Shown here one piece after another: positions 1 to 9,164 of a stretch of 64,000 nt of DNA. The DNA comes from Novipirellula aureliae. GTDB taxonomy: Bacteria; Planctomycetota; Planctomycetia; Pirellulales; Pirellulaceae. Numbering within the stretch: the stretch's first letter is position 1; the number at the start of each line of letters is the position of its first letter. The stretch covers positions 932,081 through 996,080 of the forward strand of contig NZ_SJPY01000002.1 in NCBI RefSeq assembly GCF_007860185.1, in the 5' to 3' direction. Both the position numbers and the translations under genes were made by a program. The notes under the pieces were generated by a model. It was not told where the DNA came from and did no database searches. It saw nothing but the letters and a program-made list of their open reading frames with translations.

Positions 1-747
1 TTGAATCATCAGCAAAGGAGGACTGTCCTTTCTCAAATAGTTGACCGGGCTCATTTCCCGGTAAAGCGCCAGCTTCTCTTCAGGTTTTGAATCCGCTTTG
101 AGAATGCGTGGTCCGAAGCGATCTCGAAAATCAGCCCGATCATCATGGTTAAAGAGTTCCGTTTTTTCAAAGTCGCACGGTCCATACCAGGAAACCCCCG
201 CGATCATCTTGTACGAATAGTGCGCCAACTCTTTCGCCCCAGGCAAGTCATCCGGTGACGCCAGCAACAGCATCTGGGCAATCTGCCCACCAGACGAATC
301 GCCGAAAGTAAATACCCGGTCTGTATCGACGGACAGCGAGACGCTATTTTTGGAGAGATAACGAATAGCGTCTTTTGAATCGATGACGCAGTCGCGCATT
401 GAAACAGTACCGCCCTTTTCCCACAACCGATAATCGACTGAAGCCACGCAGAACCCTTCTTCGGTGAGTTGATGCACGACTTTAGACATATGGGTTCCGC
501 TGGCCGCACCGCCCTTACTGCCAACTGCCCACCCGCCGCCGTGCGTGTAGATAACGACGGGATATTTGCCGGGCTGCTCAATCGCGGGATAATAGAGATC
601 CAAATGCAAGGCCGTTTCCGGAGTGGTCTTGTAGAGGATGTCTCTCTTCACGGTCTGCGCCTCGGCCAAAAATGGCAGCAGAACACCCGTCAGCCAAACA
701 ACGGTCAATAAAACTCGTTTATCTAGATGCCTTACGCTTTGCAACAT
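1..747 (-). CDS. Secreted alpha/beta-hydrolase esterase, 3' end cut by window edge
   Basis: The 249 codons run off the left edge. The ATG at 747 is chosen because an AAAGGAC ribosome site lies just upstream and a signal peptide follows (residues 1-30, ending near AEA). The oxyanion-hole motif HGGGW is at residues 69-73. The nucleophile elbow GDSSGG is at about 149-154, with Ser151 as the expected nucleophile; the Asp/His of the triad would lie beyond the edge or near it. This fits the BD-FAE / hormone-sensitive-lipase-like esterases found in polysaccharide clusters, which remove acyl groups such as acetyl or feruloyl from glycans. It is the last visible gene of the minus-strand degradation cluster. 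The substrate cannot be read from the sequence. Confidence 0.85.
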   Translation of the reverse strand, partial: MLQSVRHLDKRVLLTVVWLTGVLLPFLAEAQTVKRDILYKTTPETALHLDLYYPAIEQPGKYPVVIYTHGGGWAVGSKGGAASGTHMSKVVHQLTEEGFCVASVDYRLWEKGGTVSMRDCVIDSKDAIRYLSKNSVSLSVDTDRVFTFGDSSGGQIAQMLLLASPDDLPGAKELAHYSYKMIAGVSWYGPCDFEKTELFNHDDRADFRDRFGPRILKADSKPEEKLALYREMSPVNYLRKDSPPLLMIQ

Positions 748-1040
748 ATCAGTCCTTTCATAACTCCAACGATTATTTTTTTCTTCACAACATCCGCCCT
801 CAAAATGGTACGAACTCTTTGTATGGCTACGAGTCTTGGTTACACGCCTCTCCGCCCATCGATCTTTCAAATAAAGCCAACAGTCGAATTACCGACAGTG
901 ACAAACCAGGAACAAACATTCAAGCTTTCCATTTTTCTTTAAGTGACCCGGATGCCCGCCGCAGGCCACTTATGACTACAACTGAATTCATAGCATCGTG
1001 ACTTCAGCCGCCGTCTCCTTTGACGTAGCCCAGGAAGCGA

Positions 1041-2525
1041 TCACGGCTCTTCGGCGAATACAATCTTCACCATATCTGGCAAATCGGTTTGCATGATCTT
1101 GGGGACGACTAGCCGCAAAGAACCGTCGCGATATTCGTAATCCATTGCCACCCCGGTTCTCAACAACGTAACGGAGGTGGGGCGATCAAGCTCATGGATA
1201 AATACCGTATTCTCTTCGTTGGGCATGGCATACCAGATACGGCCTCGAACCGTTGTGTAGTTCTGCGTCTTGTCGAGGGTGGGCAAGGGAGCATCTAAAT
1301 CAATGTCATAAATCGCTTCGCGAGAATGCTTCATCCAACCCGCCATCTCATCACACACGTCGTAAAACCAGTCCATCATTTCACCGTTGCCGCGCGGAGG
1401 AACATTGACCAACAGATTGCCTCCCAATGAACGACAGCGAATCAGTTCGGCTAACAGGGTATTCGTATCCCAATGATTCCGTTCGCACTCGATTCCATAA
1501 TGCCAATTCGGTGTAAAGCTATTTTCCGATTTGCGACACTCTTCCCACCACCAGCCGCATTCATTAGCGACTTTGACATTTTCGCTGGCGCCCTGATGCT
1601 CACCCTCTGGAGTGGCAATATTACCGCGTGCAACCAAAACCGTCGGTTGCATGGTCGCCAGCTCTTCGTCCTTCATGGCAACACTTCCGTCCCACCACAT
1701 GACGTCGATGGGCCCGTAGTTTTGCATAAGTTCCCGTACCTGCCCCTGCGCTTCTTGTTTCTCAGCAGCCGCCATTGCTGCCGTCACCGTTGGCCTACCG
1801 ATCACTTTCTCCATTTTATGATTATAGTACGCGCCAGACCCCGCTTCGCCAAAGCTCTTCTGTTCATGGGCAAAATGCCAACTTGGACCCGAATAATAGA
1901 AACCCACCTTGATCCTATTCTTCCTGCAGGCCTCCACATAGTCCTTTATCAAATCACGCCCGCCCATATATTCTCCTGTATGCCAAGACCCATACTGACT
2001 AGGCCAAAGCGCGTAGCCATCGTGGTGGCGCGCCGTTAGTACCGCATAACCGAACCCGGCCTTCGACGCAGCCGCCATCCATTTATTGGGATCATATTTG
2101 TCCGGGTTCCACGTTTCAGCCACGGCAAACATCTTGGTCGCGGGCTCCATATAGCGTCCGCTTCTTGCTTTGGCGGCATTCCACTGTATGGCCCAAGCAT
2201 CCCCCGTATCGGGATTGGCGCTGGGTAGCCCCCAGTGCAGAAAGATTCCCAGCCCAGACTTGCGAAACCATTCCCACTCGGGGTGTTCGTTTGCATCAAT
2301 GACCTTTCTAGCGATCAGCTTTCGGTGCAGATTTTCTCGCGCCCACTGCTGAAGTTCTTCCGGTGAGCGATCGGCCCACGGTCGATCGGCCAGTGTCTTC
2401 ACATGCTTACCTTGCTCCAGAGCAAAGGGATCTTCAGCATAATTGACTTCCGATGCGCTCAAGGTTGCTACCATCAAGACACAGGCAAGGCTGAGTCTAA
2501 TTCTAATCGTTGAAATCATGGTCAT
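1041..2525 (-). CDS. Alpha-L-fucosidase, GH29
   Basis: This protein of 494 residues has an N-terminal signal peptide (about 1-30). The GH29 TIM-barrel landmarks are present in order: GIFLHWG at about 93-99, the substrate-binding RHHDG at 166-170, YYSGPSW at about 210-216, and the nucleophile strand DVMWWDG at 274-280, with Asp279 as the expected catalytic nucleophile. GH29 enzymes are retaining exo-fucosidases that remove terminal alpha-L-fucose; here the product should work in the periplasm or outside the cell. A second in-frame ATG at 2519 gives a more usual spacing to the AAAGGA ribosome site, so the true start could be either. It is one of four GH29-type genes on this strand. Linkage specificity is not readable. 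Confidence 0.9.
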   Translation of the reverse strand: MTMISTIRIRLSLACVLMVATLSASEVNYAEDPFALEQGKHVKTLADRPWADRSPEELQQWARENLHRKLIARKVIDANEHPEWEWFRKSGLGIFLHWGLPSANPDTGDAWAIQWNAAKARSGRYMEPATKMFAVAETWNPDKYDPNKWMAAASKAGFGYAVLTARHHDGYALWPSQYGSWHTGEYMGGRDLIKDYVEACRKNRIKVGFYYSGPSWHFAHEQKSFGEAGSGAYYNHKMEKVIGRPTVTAAMAAAEKQEAQGQVRELMQNYGPIDVMWWDGSVAMKDEELATMQPTVLVARGNIATPEGEHQGASENVKVANECGWWWEECRKSENSFTPNWHYGIECERNHWDTNTLLAELIRCRSLGGNLLVNVPPRGNGEMMDWFYDVCDEMAGWMKHSREAIYDIDLDAPLPTLDKTQNYTTVRGRIWYAMPNEENTVFIHELDRPTSVTLLRTGVAMDYEYRDGSLRLVVPKIMQTDLPDMVKIVFAEEP

Positions 2526-2709
2526 GATCCTTTCGGGTACTCATCTAATCATTATCGCCAGCTAAACTTGGATAAAACTCTTACGACACAAAAGTAGCCC
2601 CATCGTCATCCATTGCAAAACAACGCTCTGACACGAGGAAAAGAGCCAATCGTCCCATCCGGCTCATTGCTTGGGCATTTTTAATTTGCAATTCTCTTTT
2701 CAAATCCCT

Positions 2710-4917
2710 CTATTTCTTTTTGTTTCGTAAGCCCACCTCAGACATATCAAAAGGAACGATCCCTATGTTCAGCGCGGGTGAGTTCGGCCTGAACCGGAAG
2801 TCTCCATTTTCCGGATCGACGAATAACGGGTCGACCGCAAGACTGTGCTGGTCCACACCGTCCTCCTGATTTCCAACCAGCACCATCCGGCCCGCTTCAG
2901 GGTTTTCGGCGCAAAAATAGATGTTGTAATCGGTATCGGCTTCTTTTGCCCAAGCAAGAGCAAGCGGGTCTCGGCCAGCCCCCTGATCATAGAACTCGAC
3001 AGGTCCCCGGGTATGATAAAGTACATTTCTCTGGATCGAGCCGCCCGTCAACGGTCCCGACTTCAGCTTTAAGTACGCCGGCAGAAAGATCTTTCCTTTG
3101 TGAACCGATTCGATGATGTCGACGATGAGGTTGTTCTCTACACGGTTATTATTCTTTAGGTGAATGCCATGAGAGACGCACTGATAAAGCAAGTTGCCGG
3201 TAATAAGAGTCCCCTTTTGCAACCCGTCGGTTCGAATGGCACTCTGCATAACGATTTCCTGGGCAATGAAATGATGGATATAGTTTTGGCGAATAACATT
3301 TCCAATCCCCGCACCGCGAAGATAGATCCCGTTCCCATCCCCCATCACCTCCATTCCATGGTGAATTTCGTTATATTCAACCAGGTTATTGCAGGAAAAG
3401 TGGTTCGATTCATCGGCCTCCACACGGTTTTCATAAGGATCGGACAGATCCTTTTCTTTGTACACAGACCGACGTTCGAAACGGTCGAGAAGCCCAGAAA
3501 TGATCACGCCCGCATACGGGGTGTTATGGATTAAATTATTAGCAATCCGATTCTGCCCGCTCTGCCAGATGAATACCGCCGGAGAGTGCCAATAAATTTC
3601 GCCCACATTTTGAATATGATTATTATAAACGAGATTGTGTTTATTCACGTCCTTGGCGCCAGGGCTATATCCACAGAAAAGAATGCCGGTGCCCCCCATG
3701 TATTCAATATGGTTGTTCTGAATGGTGAGGTTCTGTCCATACAAGTCTGACCGAATCGCAGTTCCGCCGCTATGAACAAAGTGACACCCATCAACAGTAC
3801 ACGCTGCGGCAAATCGAAAACGCATCAGCGCATTGGCCTTATCGAACATTTCCCAGTCGTGTTGAATGCCTTTATCGTCCGGAGCCCATGAATATCGCTC
3901 CCCATGCATAAACGTTAACCCTTTAAAGCATAGATTGCGCACCGGGATGTCGGCGGCGCCCGCTTGCCCCTCCTGTCCCTGGACAAGGATAGATTCCTTC
4001 AACAAAGGTGCCACAACTCCTTTTGGTTTTTCGCCATTCCGCGCCCACAGGTACAGTTTGCCTTCCCGAGTATTCAATACCCACTCACCCGGCGCATCGA
4101 GGGCCTCTAGAACGTTCTCAACCCAGGCGCAGTCAACACCGGGAATTAAATGGAGCTCCTCCATCAGGTAGGTTGCAGTAAAAACCGTTGTGGCAATCTT
4201 CGCCTTTTCATCCACCGACTCGAGCGGAAGAATATTCATCACCCATCCTTGTCGAGGGCGCACGATGACCTCCACATCCTCCAGATTCGCCCAATTCTTA
4301 AGGGCTCCTGCCGGGAAGTGTAATAGATCCCTGTCGTAAACAGCTGATAACGTTCCCGGTTTTACGGTGGGGATAAACCCCTCTGACCGAGCCCGTGGCA
4401 ACCGTCCGTCCGCATCATACAAGGTATAAAAACGCCACCGCGCATCCTTTAGGTTTGGAACATCAGCAACCCAAACCTTTCCAGCGGCAGCCGCCGGCAA
4501 TGAGGAAGGCGCGGTCTCTAGCTTCTTCCACCCCTCGATTTCACGACCGGAACTGAATACCGGCGTCTCGTCTGGATAGGCAGCATAGGTGATCGTCGAA
4601 TCGCCCACGCCGGAATCTTCCAAACCGAACACCACGGTTTTTTCAAGCGGATAGGTTCCGCCACGAATCAAAACAACACGATCATGATCCCCTGACCTTG
4701 TCTTTTTTAATTCACGCACCGCATTTCGTGCGCGTTCCAGCGTTGCGAACGGCCCATCTTTTCCTTGAGCATCCGGAGCCGACAACGTGCCGGACCATTG
4801 ATCGGAACCTTCGGTAGACACATAAAAGTCAGCAGGAACCGCTGAATCCGCCGCAACCGCACCGAATACACTTCCCGCCATCAGAGCCAACGTCGCAATC
4901 CAATTTTTCTTCCTCAT
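2710..4917 (-). CDS. Secreted right-handed beta-helix glycosidase, GH141-like
   Basis: This product of 735 residues has a signal peptide ending near AVAADS. The N-terminal block FYVSTEGSD, the LIRGGTYPL strand, the LEDSG turn and the later 'VFSSGREIEGWKK' block are the usual opening of the beta-helix proteins grouped with GH141. A long run of helix rungs (NN-LI-N, HNLVYNNHI and similar) fills residues 300-650. GH141 includes an alpha-L-fucosidase and a xylanase, and the family assignment here is by resemblance only. The ATG at 4917 overlaps the TGA of the upstream gene as ATGA and has a purine-rich ribosome site, so translation is probably coupled. An in-frame ATG at 4941 would add eight basic residues before the signal peptide and is less likely. 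The C-terminal half of 15320-18625 is unrelated, but its first 740 residues are a paralogue of this protein. Confidence 0.8.
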   Translation of the reverse strand: MRKKNWIATLALMAGSVFGAVAADSAVPADFYVSTEGSDQWSGTLSAPDAQGKDGPFATLERARNAVRELKKTRSGDHDRVVLIRGGTYPLEKTVVFGLEDSGVGDSTITYAAYPDETPVFSSGREIEGWKKLETAPSSLPAAAAGKVWVADVPNLKDARWRFYTLYDADGRLPRARSEGFIPTVKPGTLSAVYDRDLLHFPAGALKNWANLEDVEVIVRPRQGWVMNILPLESVDEKAKIATTVFTATYLMEELHLIPGVDCAWVENVLEALDAPGEWVLNTREGKLYLWARNGEKPKGVVAPLLKESILVQGQEGQAGAADIPVRNLCFKGLTFMHGERYSWAPDDKGIQHDWEMFDKANALMRFRFAAACTVDGCHFVHSGGTAIRSDLYGQNLTIQNNHIEYMGGTGILFCGYSPGAKDVNKHNLVYNNHIQNVGEIYWHSPAVFIWQSGQNRIANNLIHNTPYAGVIISGLLDRFERRSVYKEKDLSDPYENRVEADESNHFSCNNLVEYNEIHHGMEVMGDGNGIYLRGAGIGNVIRQNYIHHFIAQEIVMQSAIRTDGLQKGTLITGNLLYQCVSHGIHLKNNNRVENNLIVDIIESVHKGKIFLPAYLKLKSGPLTGGSIQRNVLYHTRGPVEFYDQGAGRDPLALAWAKEADTDYNIYFCAENPEAGRMVLVGNQEDGVDQHSLAVDPLFVDPENGDFRFRPNSPALNIGIVPFDMSEVGLRNKKK

Positions 4918-7520
4918 TTTCCGCCCCTTTGTTTTTGCCAAATGATCTTGGCATCTTTCGATTCAAGATCCACCCAAACCGAGGCATGTTCGAACTCTCG
5001 GCGCAACGTCCAGCCCTCCCGCACCATATCCCCAAGGGGCTCTCCCAACGGCTTGTCAAATTCGGGATACCACTCCAGACAGCCCATCTCCATCCGATAG
5101 CCCCAGTTATAGATGAAGTAGGAGTTTTCCTGGGCGCCAACTAAGAAAGCGGCGAGAGGAAAGGTGATACTCTTTCGAGCGATCTCCTGTTTTTCAGCTA
5201 GGGATTTTCTCATGAAGGCCCCGTCGATAAACGTGAACCCGGACCACCCTTTAAACACAACAATGCGTCCATTTTTACAGGCCCGCTCCATCTCGAGGAT
5301 ATCCTTGAGCATGCACTCCTTTGAACCGCTGTTAAAATGGCCGAAGTGCTCGATCATTGCAGCATCGGTATGCTCCGGGTAGTCGTACCCCACCTGCCAG
5401 GTCGGCGTGGAACGAATCCCGTTGTATACAATCAACTTGTCCTCACCAATCTTTTGGCGGGTTTCCCAAATGATCTCCTTGAGCCCCTGCTGAATGGCAT
5501 CATATTTTTCCTGCCCCCAAAGAGGGATATTGTCTGGACTCGCCACCTGAGGAAAGGCATCCATAAACACGCCGTCGCAACTCCCCTCAACGACCGCCTT
5601 GCGGGCCACACCCGCCCACCAGTCTCTAAACTCGGGATTCGACAAGTCATACCGCTTCATTTCCAAGCGAGTATTCGGCTTAATATCTACCTGCCCATCG
5701 ACGGTCTTCAGCCACCATTCGGGATGCTGTTGATACTCCTGATGCGCCTGAAACATCGGGTAATCCAAAAAGGCGTTCCAATAAAAGATCACCTTCATAT
5801 CCGGATTCAGTGCTTTGAGTTGCCGAGCCTCCATCTCGATCCCTGTTTCGGTGTCCTTAAATTGGCCGGACGCATGTCCTTTTTCCAAACAGATGAAATT
5901 TGATCGGGTGGCAACAAACTTCGCCTCCGCCTCGGTCAACAACGCCGGACTGTTGCCAAAATGAAAGGCCACCGGGACGGTGTCCCAACTGAACGCGGGA
6001 TACCGAGCCGCTCTCTTTTGCGCTCGCACCGAGGTAATGCGAAAGCCGATTACCAGATCATCTGGCAGCGTTTTCGGCAAGGAGATCGTCAACGCTTCTG
6101 CCGAACGCGTCCATGCCAGGGTCTCATCGCTGCCCAAGAGCTCAACCGCCCCGACCTCGTCCGCATACACCCCGCCCTTTGCCAGCGTCTTGATGACGAT
6201 ATCTTCCGTCGGTCGGGCCAGAACGAATGCATACAGAGCGTCTCCCTTGACGGTAAAGCGAATGTCCTGTGGCACAAAGTTCTCGAGATTTTCCTGTTGG
6301 CGGCCCTCATTGATGACAGTCGGCCCTTCTCCAAATACCGTCCAAGGGCGCGTGCCATAGATTCCCTCACCACTGGTTTTCAGAAAGTCGCCAAAGGCGG
6401 TCAAATAAGCCGCCTGATTCGCGGGAATTGTCCCATCGCCTTTCAACGCAATATTGAGCATGACCACCCCGTTTTTGCTGATGGCATCCACCGCATTGCC
6501 CACCATCACCGGAATGCTCATCTTGTTGACCGCATCTTTGCGATAGAACCAGTTGCCGGAAAGGTCCGTCGCCCACATCCAAGGTTGGGCTTGAATGTCT
6601 GCCGAACCGCCACGTTCCACATTCGGGGTATACGCTCGCTTATCCTTCCCCCCTTTCGCGGAGAACACCACCGTTTGTGAACCGCCATTTTCTGCGCGGT
6701 CACGATTCAAATAGGAAGAGAACAGCTGAAGTCCCAGAGATTTCCCGGTCCTTTCATTGGGATACGGGCAATCATTATTGAACCAATCGGGATCATACTT
6801 TTCAATGATCTCCCAACAGCGTTTGTACCAATGCTCATTCCAACGGTCCTGGCTTGCATACTTCGCCGGATCGTAGTCCATATTAAAAAATTCCCACCCG
6901 GGCGTACCCCGTTTCTGGTATTTACGAGCGGCGGAAAAAAACTTCGGAGACCAATACAAATGCGTCGAAACACCAAACTTCAGTCCATGCTTCTGCGCAG
7001 CCGCCTTCCATTCCTTCAACGTATCGCGTTTCGGTCCCATATCCACCGAGTTCCAGGAATGGGACGAATCATACATATCGAAATTATCATGATGACAAGC
7101 CACCGGCATAATGAAATGCGCACCGTTGTCCTTGCAGAACTTCACCAGTGCATCCGGATCCCATTTTTCCGCCTTAAACATCGGAATCAACTTTTCATAT
7201 CCGAACTCCGACGGATGCCCATACCGTTCGGTATGCCACTGCGTGAGGGCGGCAGTCCTATCCAAATCTTCCTTAGCTCCCTTGGGCGACCAATACTCTT
7301 TAAGCCCATACATGCGGCGACCGTAATGTGAGTCATCATTCGGGCGATCTTCATCGATCGCCGAGGGGATCCCCCAGTGAAACCAAACTCCAAGCTTCCC
7401 ATCTAAGAACCATTCTGGAACCTCATAGTTATCTGCCATCGATTCCCATGTTGGCTCAACCTGCGCGACAGCAGACTGCCCAACCCACAATGCCATCGCC
7501 AATATAACCATCCGCTTCAT
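4914..7520 (-). CDS. Two-domain glycosidase: GH29 fucosidase fused to GHL-type TIM barrel
   Basis: This protein of 868 residues starts at the ATG at 7520, behind a strong GGAGG site and followed by a signal peptide (MKRMVILAM to SAVAQ). An upstream ATG at 7577 would put 19 charged residues in front of that. The first domain (about 30-520) is GH29: GVWFHWG, a CHHDN motif in place of KHHDG, and the strand ending WFNND, where Asp250 sits at the spacing of the usual WFDG nucleophile. The second domain (about 530-860) is a putative glycosidase barrel with IFYWNA, GVFMDAFP and REFEHASVWVDL. The same module is present in 9165-11327 and at the end of 15320-18625. The stop overlaps the next start (ATGA). 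The unusual nucleophile surroundings suggest altered specificity; activity is inferred. Confidence 0.82.
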   Translation of the reverse strand: MKRMVILAMALWVGQSAVAQVEPTWESMADNYEVPEWFLDGKLGVWFHWGIPSAIDEDRPNDDSHYGRRMYGLKEYWSPKGAKEDLDRTAALTQWHTERYGHPSEFGYEKLIPMFKAEKWDPDALVKFCKDNGAHFIMPVACHHDNFDMYDSSHSWNSVDMGPKRDTLKEWKAAAQKHGLKFGVSTHLYWSPKFFSAARKYQKRGTPGWEFFNMDYDPAKYASQDRWNEHWYKRCWEIIEKYDPDWFNNDCPYPNERTGKSLGLQLFSSYLNRDRAENGGSQTVVFSAKGGKDKRAYTPNVERGGSADIQAQPWMWATDLSGNWFYRKDAVNKMSIPVMVGNAVDAISKNGVVMLNIALKGDGTIPANQAAYLTAFGDFLKTSGEGIYGTRPWTVFGEGPTVINEGRQQENLENFVPQDIRFTVKGDALYAFVLARPTEDIVIKTLAKGGVYADEVGAVELLGSDETLAWTRSAEALTISLPKTLPDDLVIGFRITSVRAQKRAARYPAFSWDTVPVAFHFGNSPALLTEAEAKFVATRSNFICLEKGHASGQFKDTETGIEMEARQLKALNPDMKVIFYWNAFLDYPMFQAHQEYQQHPEWWLKTVDGQVDIKPNTRLEMKRYDLSNPEFRDWWAGVARKAVVEGSCDGVFMDAFPQVASPDNIPLWGQEKYDAIQQGLKEIIWETRQKIGEDKLIVYNGIRSTPTWQVGYDYPEHTDAAMIEHFGHFNSGSKECMLKDILEMERACKNGRIVVFKGWSGFTFIDGAFMRKSLAEKQEIARKSITFPLAAFLVGAQENSYFIYNWGYRMEMGCLEWYPEFDKPLGEPLGDMVREGWTLRREFEHASVWVDLESKDAKIIWQKQRGGK

Positions 7521-7521
7521 C

Positions 7522-7671
7522 TCATCCTCCATCCATTTCATAGCTCGGATCAACCACACGACCCAACTCGGCTTCACGCGTTCTCACCGTATTCGGGTTG
7601 TACTGCTCAGCCACCGCAATATCGCGAGACTTCTTTCGACAAACCCTCTCAGGAGAAACCCTGTTTCTCAT
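7522..7671 (-). other. Small open frame or gene fragment ahead of the GH29-GHL gene
   Basis: An ATG at 7671 opens 49 codons on the minus strand, and its TGA lies inside the GGAGG ribosome site of the following glycosidase gene. The C-terminal part (AVAEQYNPNTVRTREAELG) has balanced protein-like composition, whereas the first 15 residues are arginine-rich and look non-coding. It may be the tail of a lost gene or a leader peptide coupled to the gene behind it. I do not recognise the family. The rest of this spacer (7672-7856) shows short open stretches on the same strand but nothing identifiable. Confidence 0.25.
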
Positions 7672-7856
7672 CTAAATCGTCTTCACCGGCTGGTGCTAGG
7701 GTTGGGTCACCGCCAAACGTCTGGGCGAATGATTCTTCATCCAGCTTGCAATGAAAGGCCAGCAATTTAGAGCCCGGCAAAGGACCCTAGAATCATTTTC
7801 ATCCTCTTCTCCTTCAGCATAGAAGGTTCTATTCCGGGAGGTTCAATCTTCGGGTC

Positions 7857-9068
7857 TTAATCCAACTCCACCAAAACGGATGAGATTAGATGTCCTCGGG
7901 TGTCTTTCAAATTCACGTAATACGTCTGGCAACTCTTCGGAAGCTGAGCCACCACCGTTCCCGCCTCGGCGTTCACCAATGCCTTCCGCTCGATCCAGGG
8001 CCCCGGCCGAGAATGTTTTGCCCCCGGATCACCCGCCGGTTTGCGATAGGTAAGCGGTTCGTTTAAATAATAAACCGTCGCGCTTTCCAGCGGCACATCC
8101 GATTTGTACATAAGCTTCACATCTCGCCCCGACGGCTGCTTTACGATACGTCCAAGCGCCGCGCCTTGCCCCTTGAGAATATGGTCTGCAAAGGCATAAA
8201 TTTCAGGAACCCGTTTCTTATCCCACCCAGGACCGTGTCCGTGCGCCAACCCGGGGTGAATATTCAAAAATGCATGGTCGTCTGTCGTCTCAAAGCAGTG
8301 CGAGGTTGTGTTGACGGAAAAGTGGCCGTCGCTATCGCTGTTGACCCAGAGGGTTGGAACGGACCCTTCCACGATATAGCGAGACGGATCCCAGAACTTC
8401 TGCGCATCGGTTTTCACACTGGCAAAATGGCCGAGTGAATCGAAGAGGTACCCACAACCATATACCGGCATCGCGCACTTATAGCGCGAATCGATTCCAG
8501 AGACCAGACTGCTCAAAATGCCGCCCCAGGAAATACCGGTCACACCGATCCGATCCGCATCCACGCCCGGCTGCGCTGCCAGAAGCGAATTTGCGATGAA
8601 AATATCGGACACCGCATGATACATCCACTGCTCATTGAGCGGCAGTTCTGCATCATCAAATCGGCCGACTCGAGAGGGACCACTAAACTCATGTCGAATT
8701 TTCCCGGCACCCTTCTCGTTCGGCATATGCCCTTCCAGACTCATCGAGATGGCCGCATACCCGCGATCGTTCCAAATCTTAACCCAATTGTAAAAAGCGG
8801 TTCCACCGCCCCCGTGAACCAGTACCATGGCTGGCACCGGCTCATCGCTCTGCGGAATGCCAATGTAGGCAAACGCCCGTGTGGGTTTCCCTTTGTAGTC
8901 GAGCGTGTCATAAAAGATCGCTTGAATATCGCCTTGGTCCTGCTCCGGAACACGATGAATGTCTGGAACCTCATAGACCTTATCGTCCAATAGCAGGGAA
9001 TCACCCGCAACCGCTGACACACTCAACGATACGAGCACCAACAAGCACCAACCTGTTCTTTTTAACAT
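7857..9068 (-). CDS. Secreted acetyl-xylan-esterase-like alpha/beta hydrolase
   Basis: This product of 403 residues has a signal peptide MLKRTGWCLL to AVAG. The ATG at 9068 is preferred to a TTG at 9101 because it starts the signal peptide directly. The hydrolase core shows LVHGGGGTAF at about 83-92 (oxyanion hole), the nucleophile elbow GISWGG with Ser180, NSDSDGHF (probable acid residue) and HPGLAHGHGPGW (probable catalytic His). The layout fits the prolyl-oligopeptidase/CE7-like esterases that deacetylate polysaccharides. A C-terminal beta-rich tail of about 100 residues follows the hydrolase. It lies in the middle of the fucosidase cluster and probably clears ester groups so that the exo-fucosidases can proceed. 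Confidence 0.8.
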   Translation of the reverse strand: MLKRTGWCLLVLVSLSVSAVAGDSLLLDDKVYEVPDIHRVPEQDQGDIQAIFYDTLDYKGKPTRAFAYIGIPQSDEPVPAMVLVHGGGGTAFYNWVKIWNDRGYAAISMSLEGHMPNEKGAGKIRHEFSGPSRVGRFDDAELPLNEQWMYHAVSDIFIANSLLAAQPGVDADRIGVTGISWGGILSSLVSGIDSRYKCAMPVYGCGYLFDSLGHFASVKTDAQKFWDPSRYIVEGSVPTLWVNSDSDGHFSVNTTSHCFETTDDHAFLNIHPGLAHGHGPGWDKKRVPEIYAFADHILKGQGAALGRIVKQPSGRDVKLMYKSDVPLESATVYYLNEPLTYRKPAGDPGAKHSRPGPWIERKALVNAEAGTVVAQLPKSCQTYYVNLKDTRGHLISSVLVELD

Positions 9069-9164
9069 AGCAATCTCATTACAATTCTGGATGTTTTCCA
9101 ACCTCTAGAAAATCACAGTTTCTTTTTCCAGAGTTTGGGATTCTTTTTTTTCCATTAGAAAGCG

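Noticed and set aside
1473..2039. Plus-strand frame of 188 codons opposite the first fucosidase
   Set aside because: Antisense shadow of a clear GH29 gene; no motif or ribosome site.
5961..6680. Plus-strand frame of 239 codons opposite the GH29-barrel fusion
   Set aside because: Antisense shadow of a conserved coding region.
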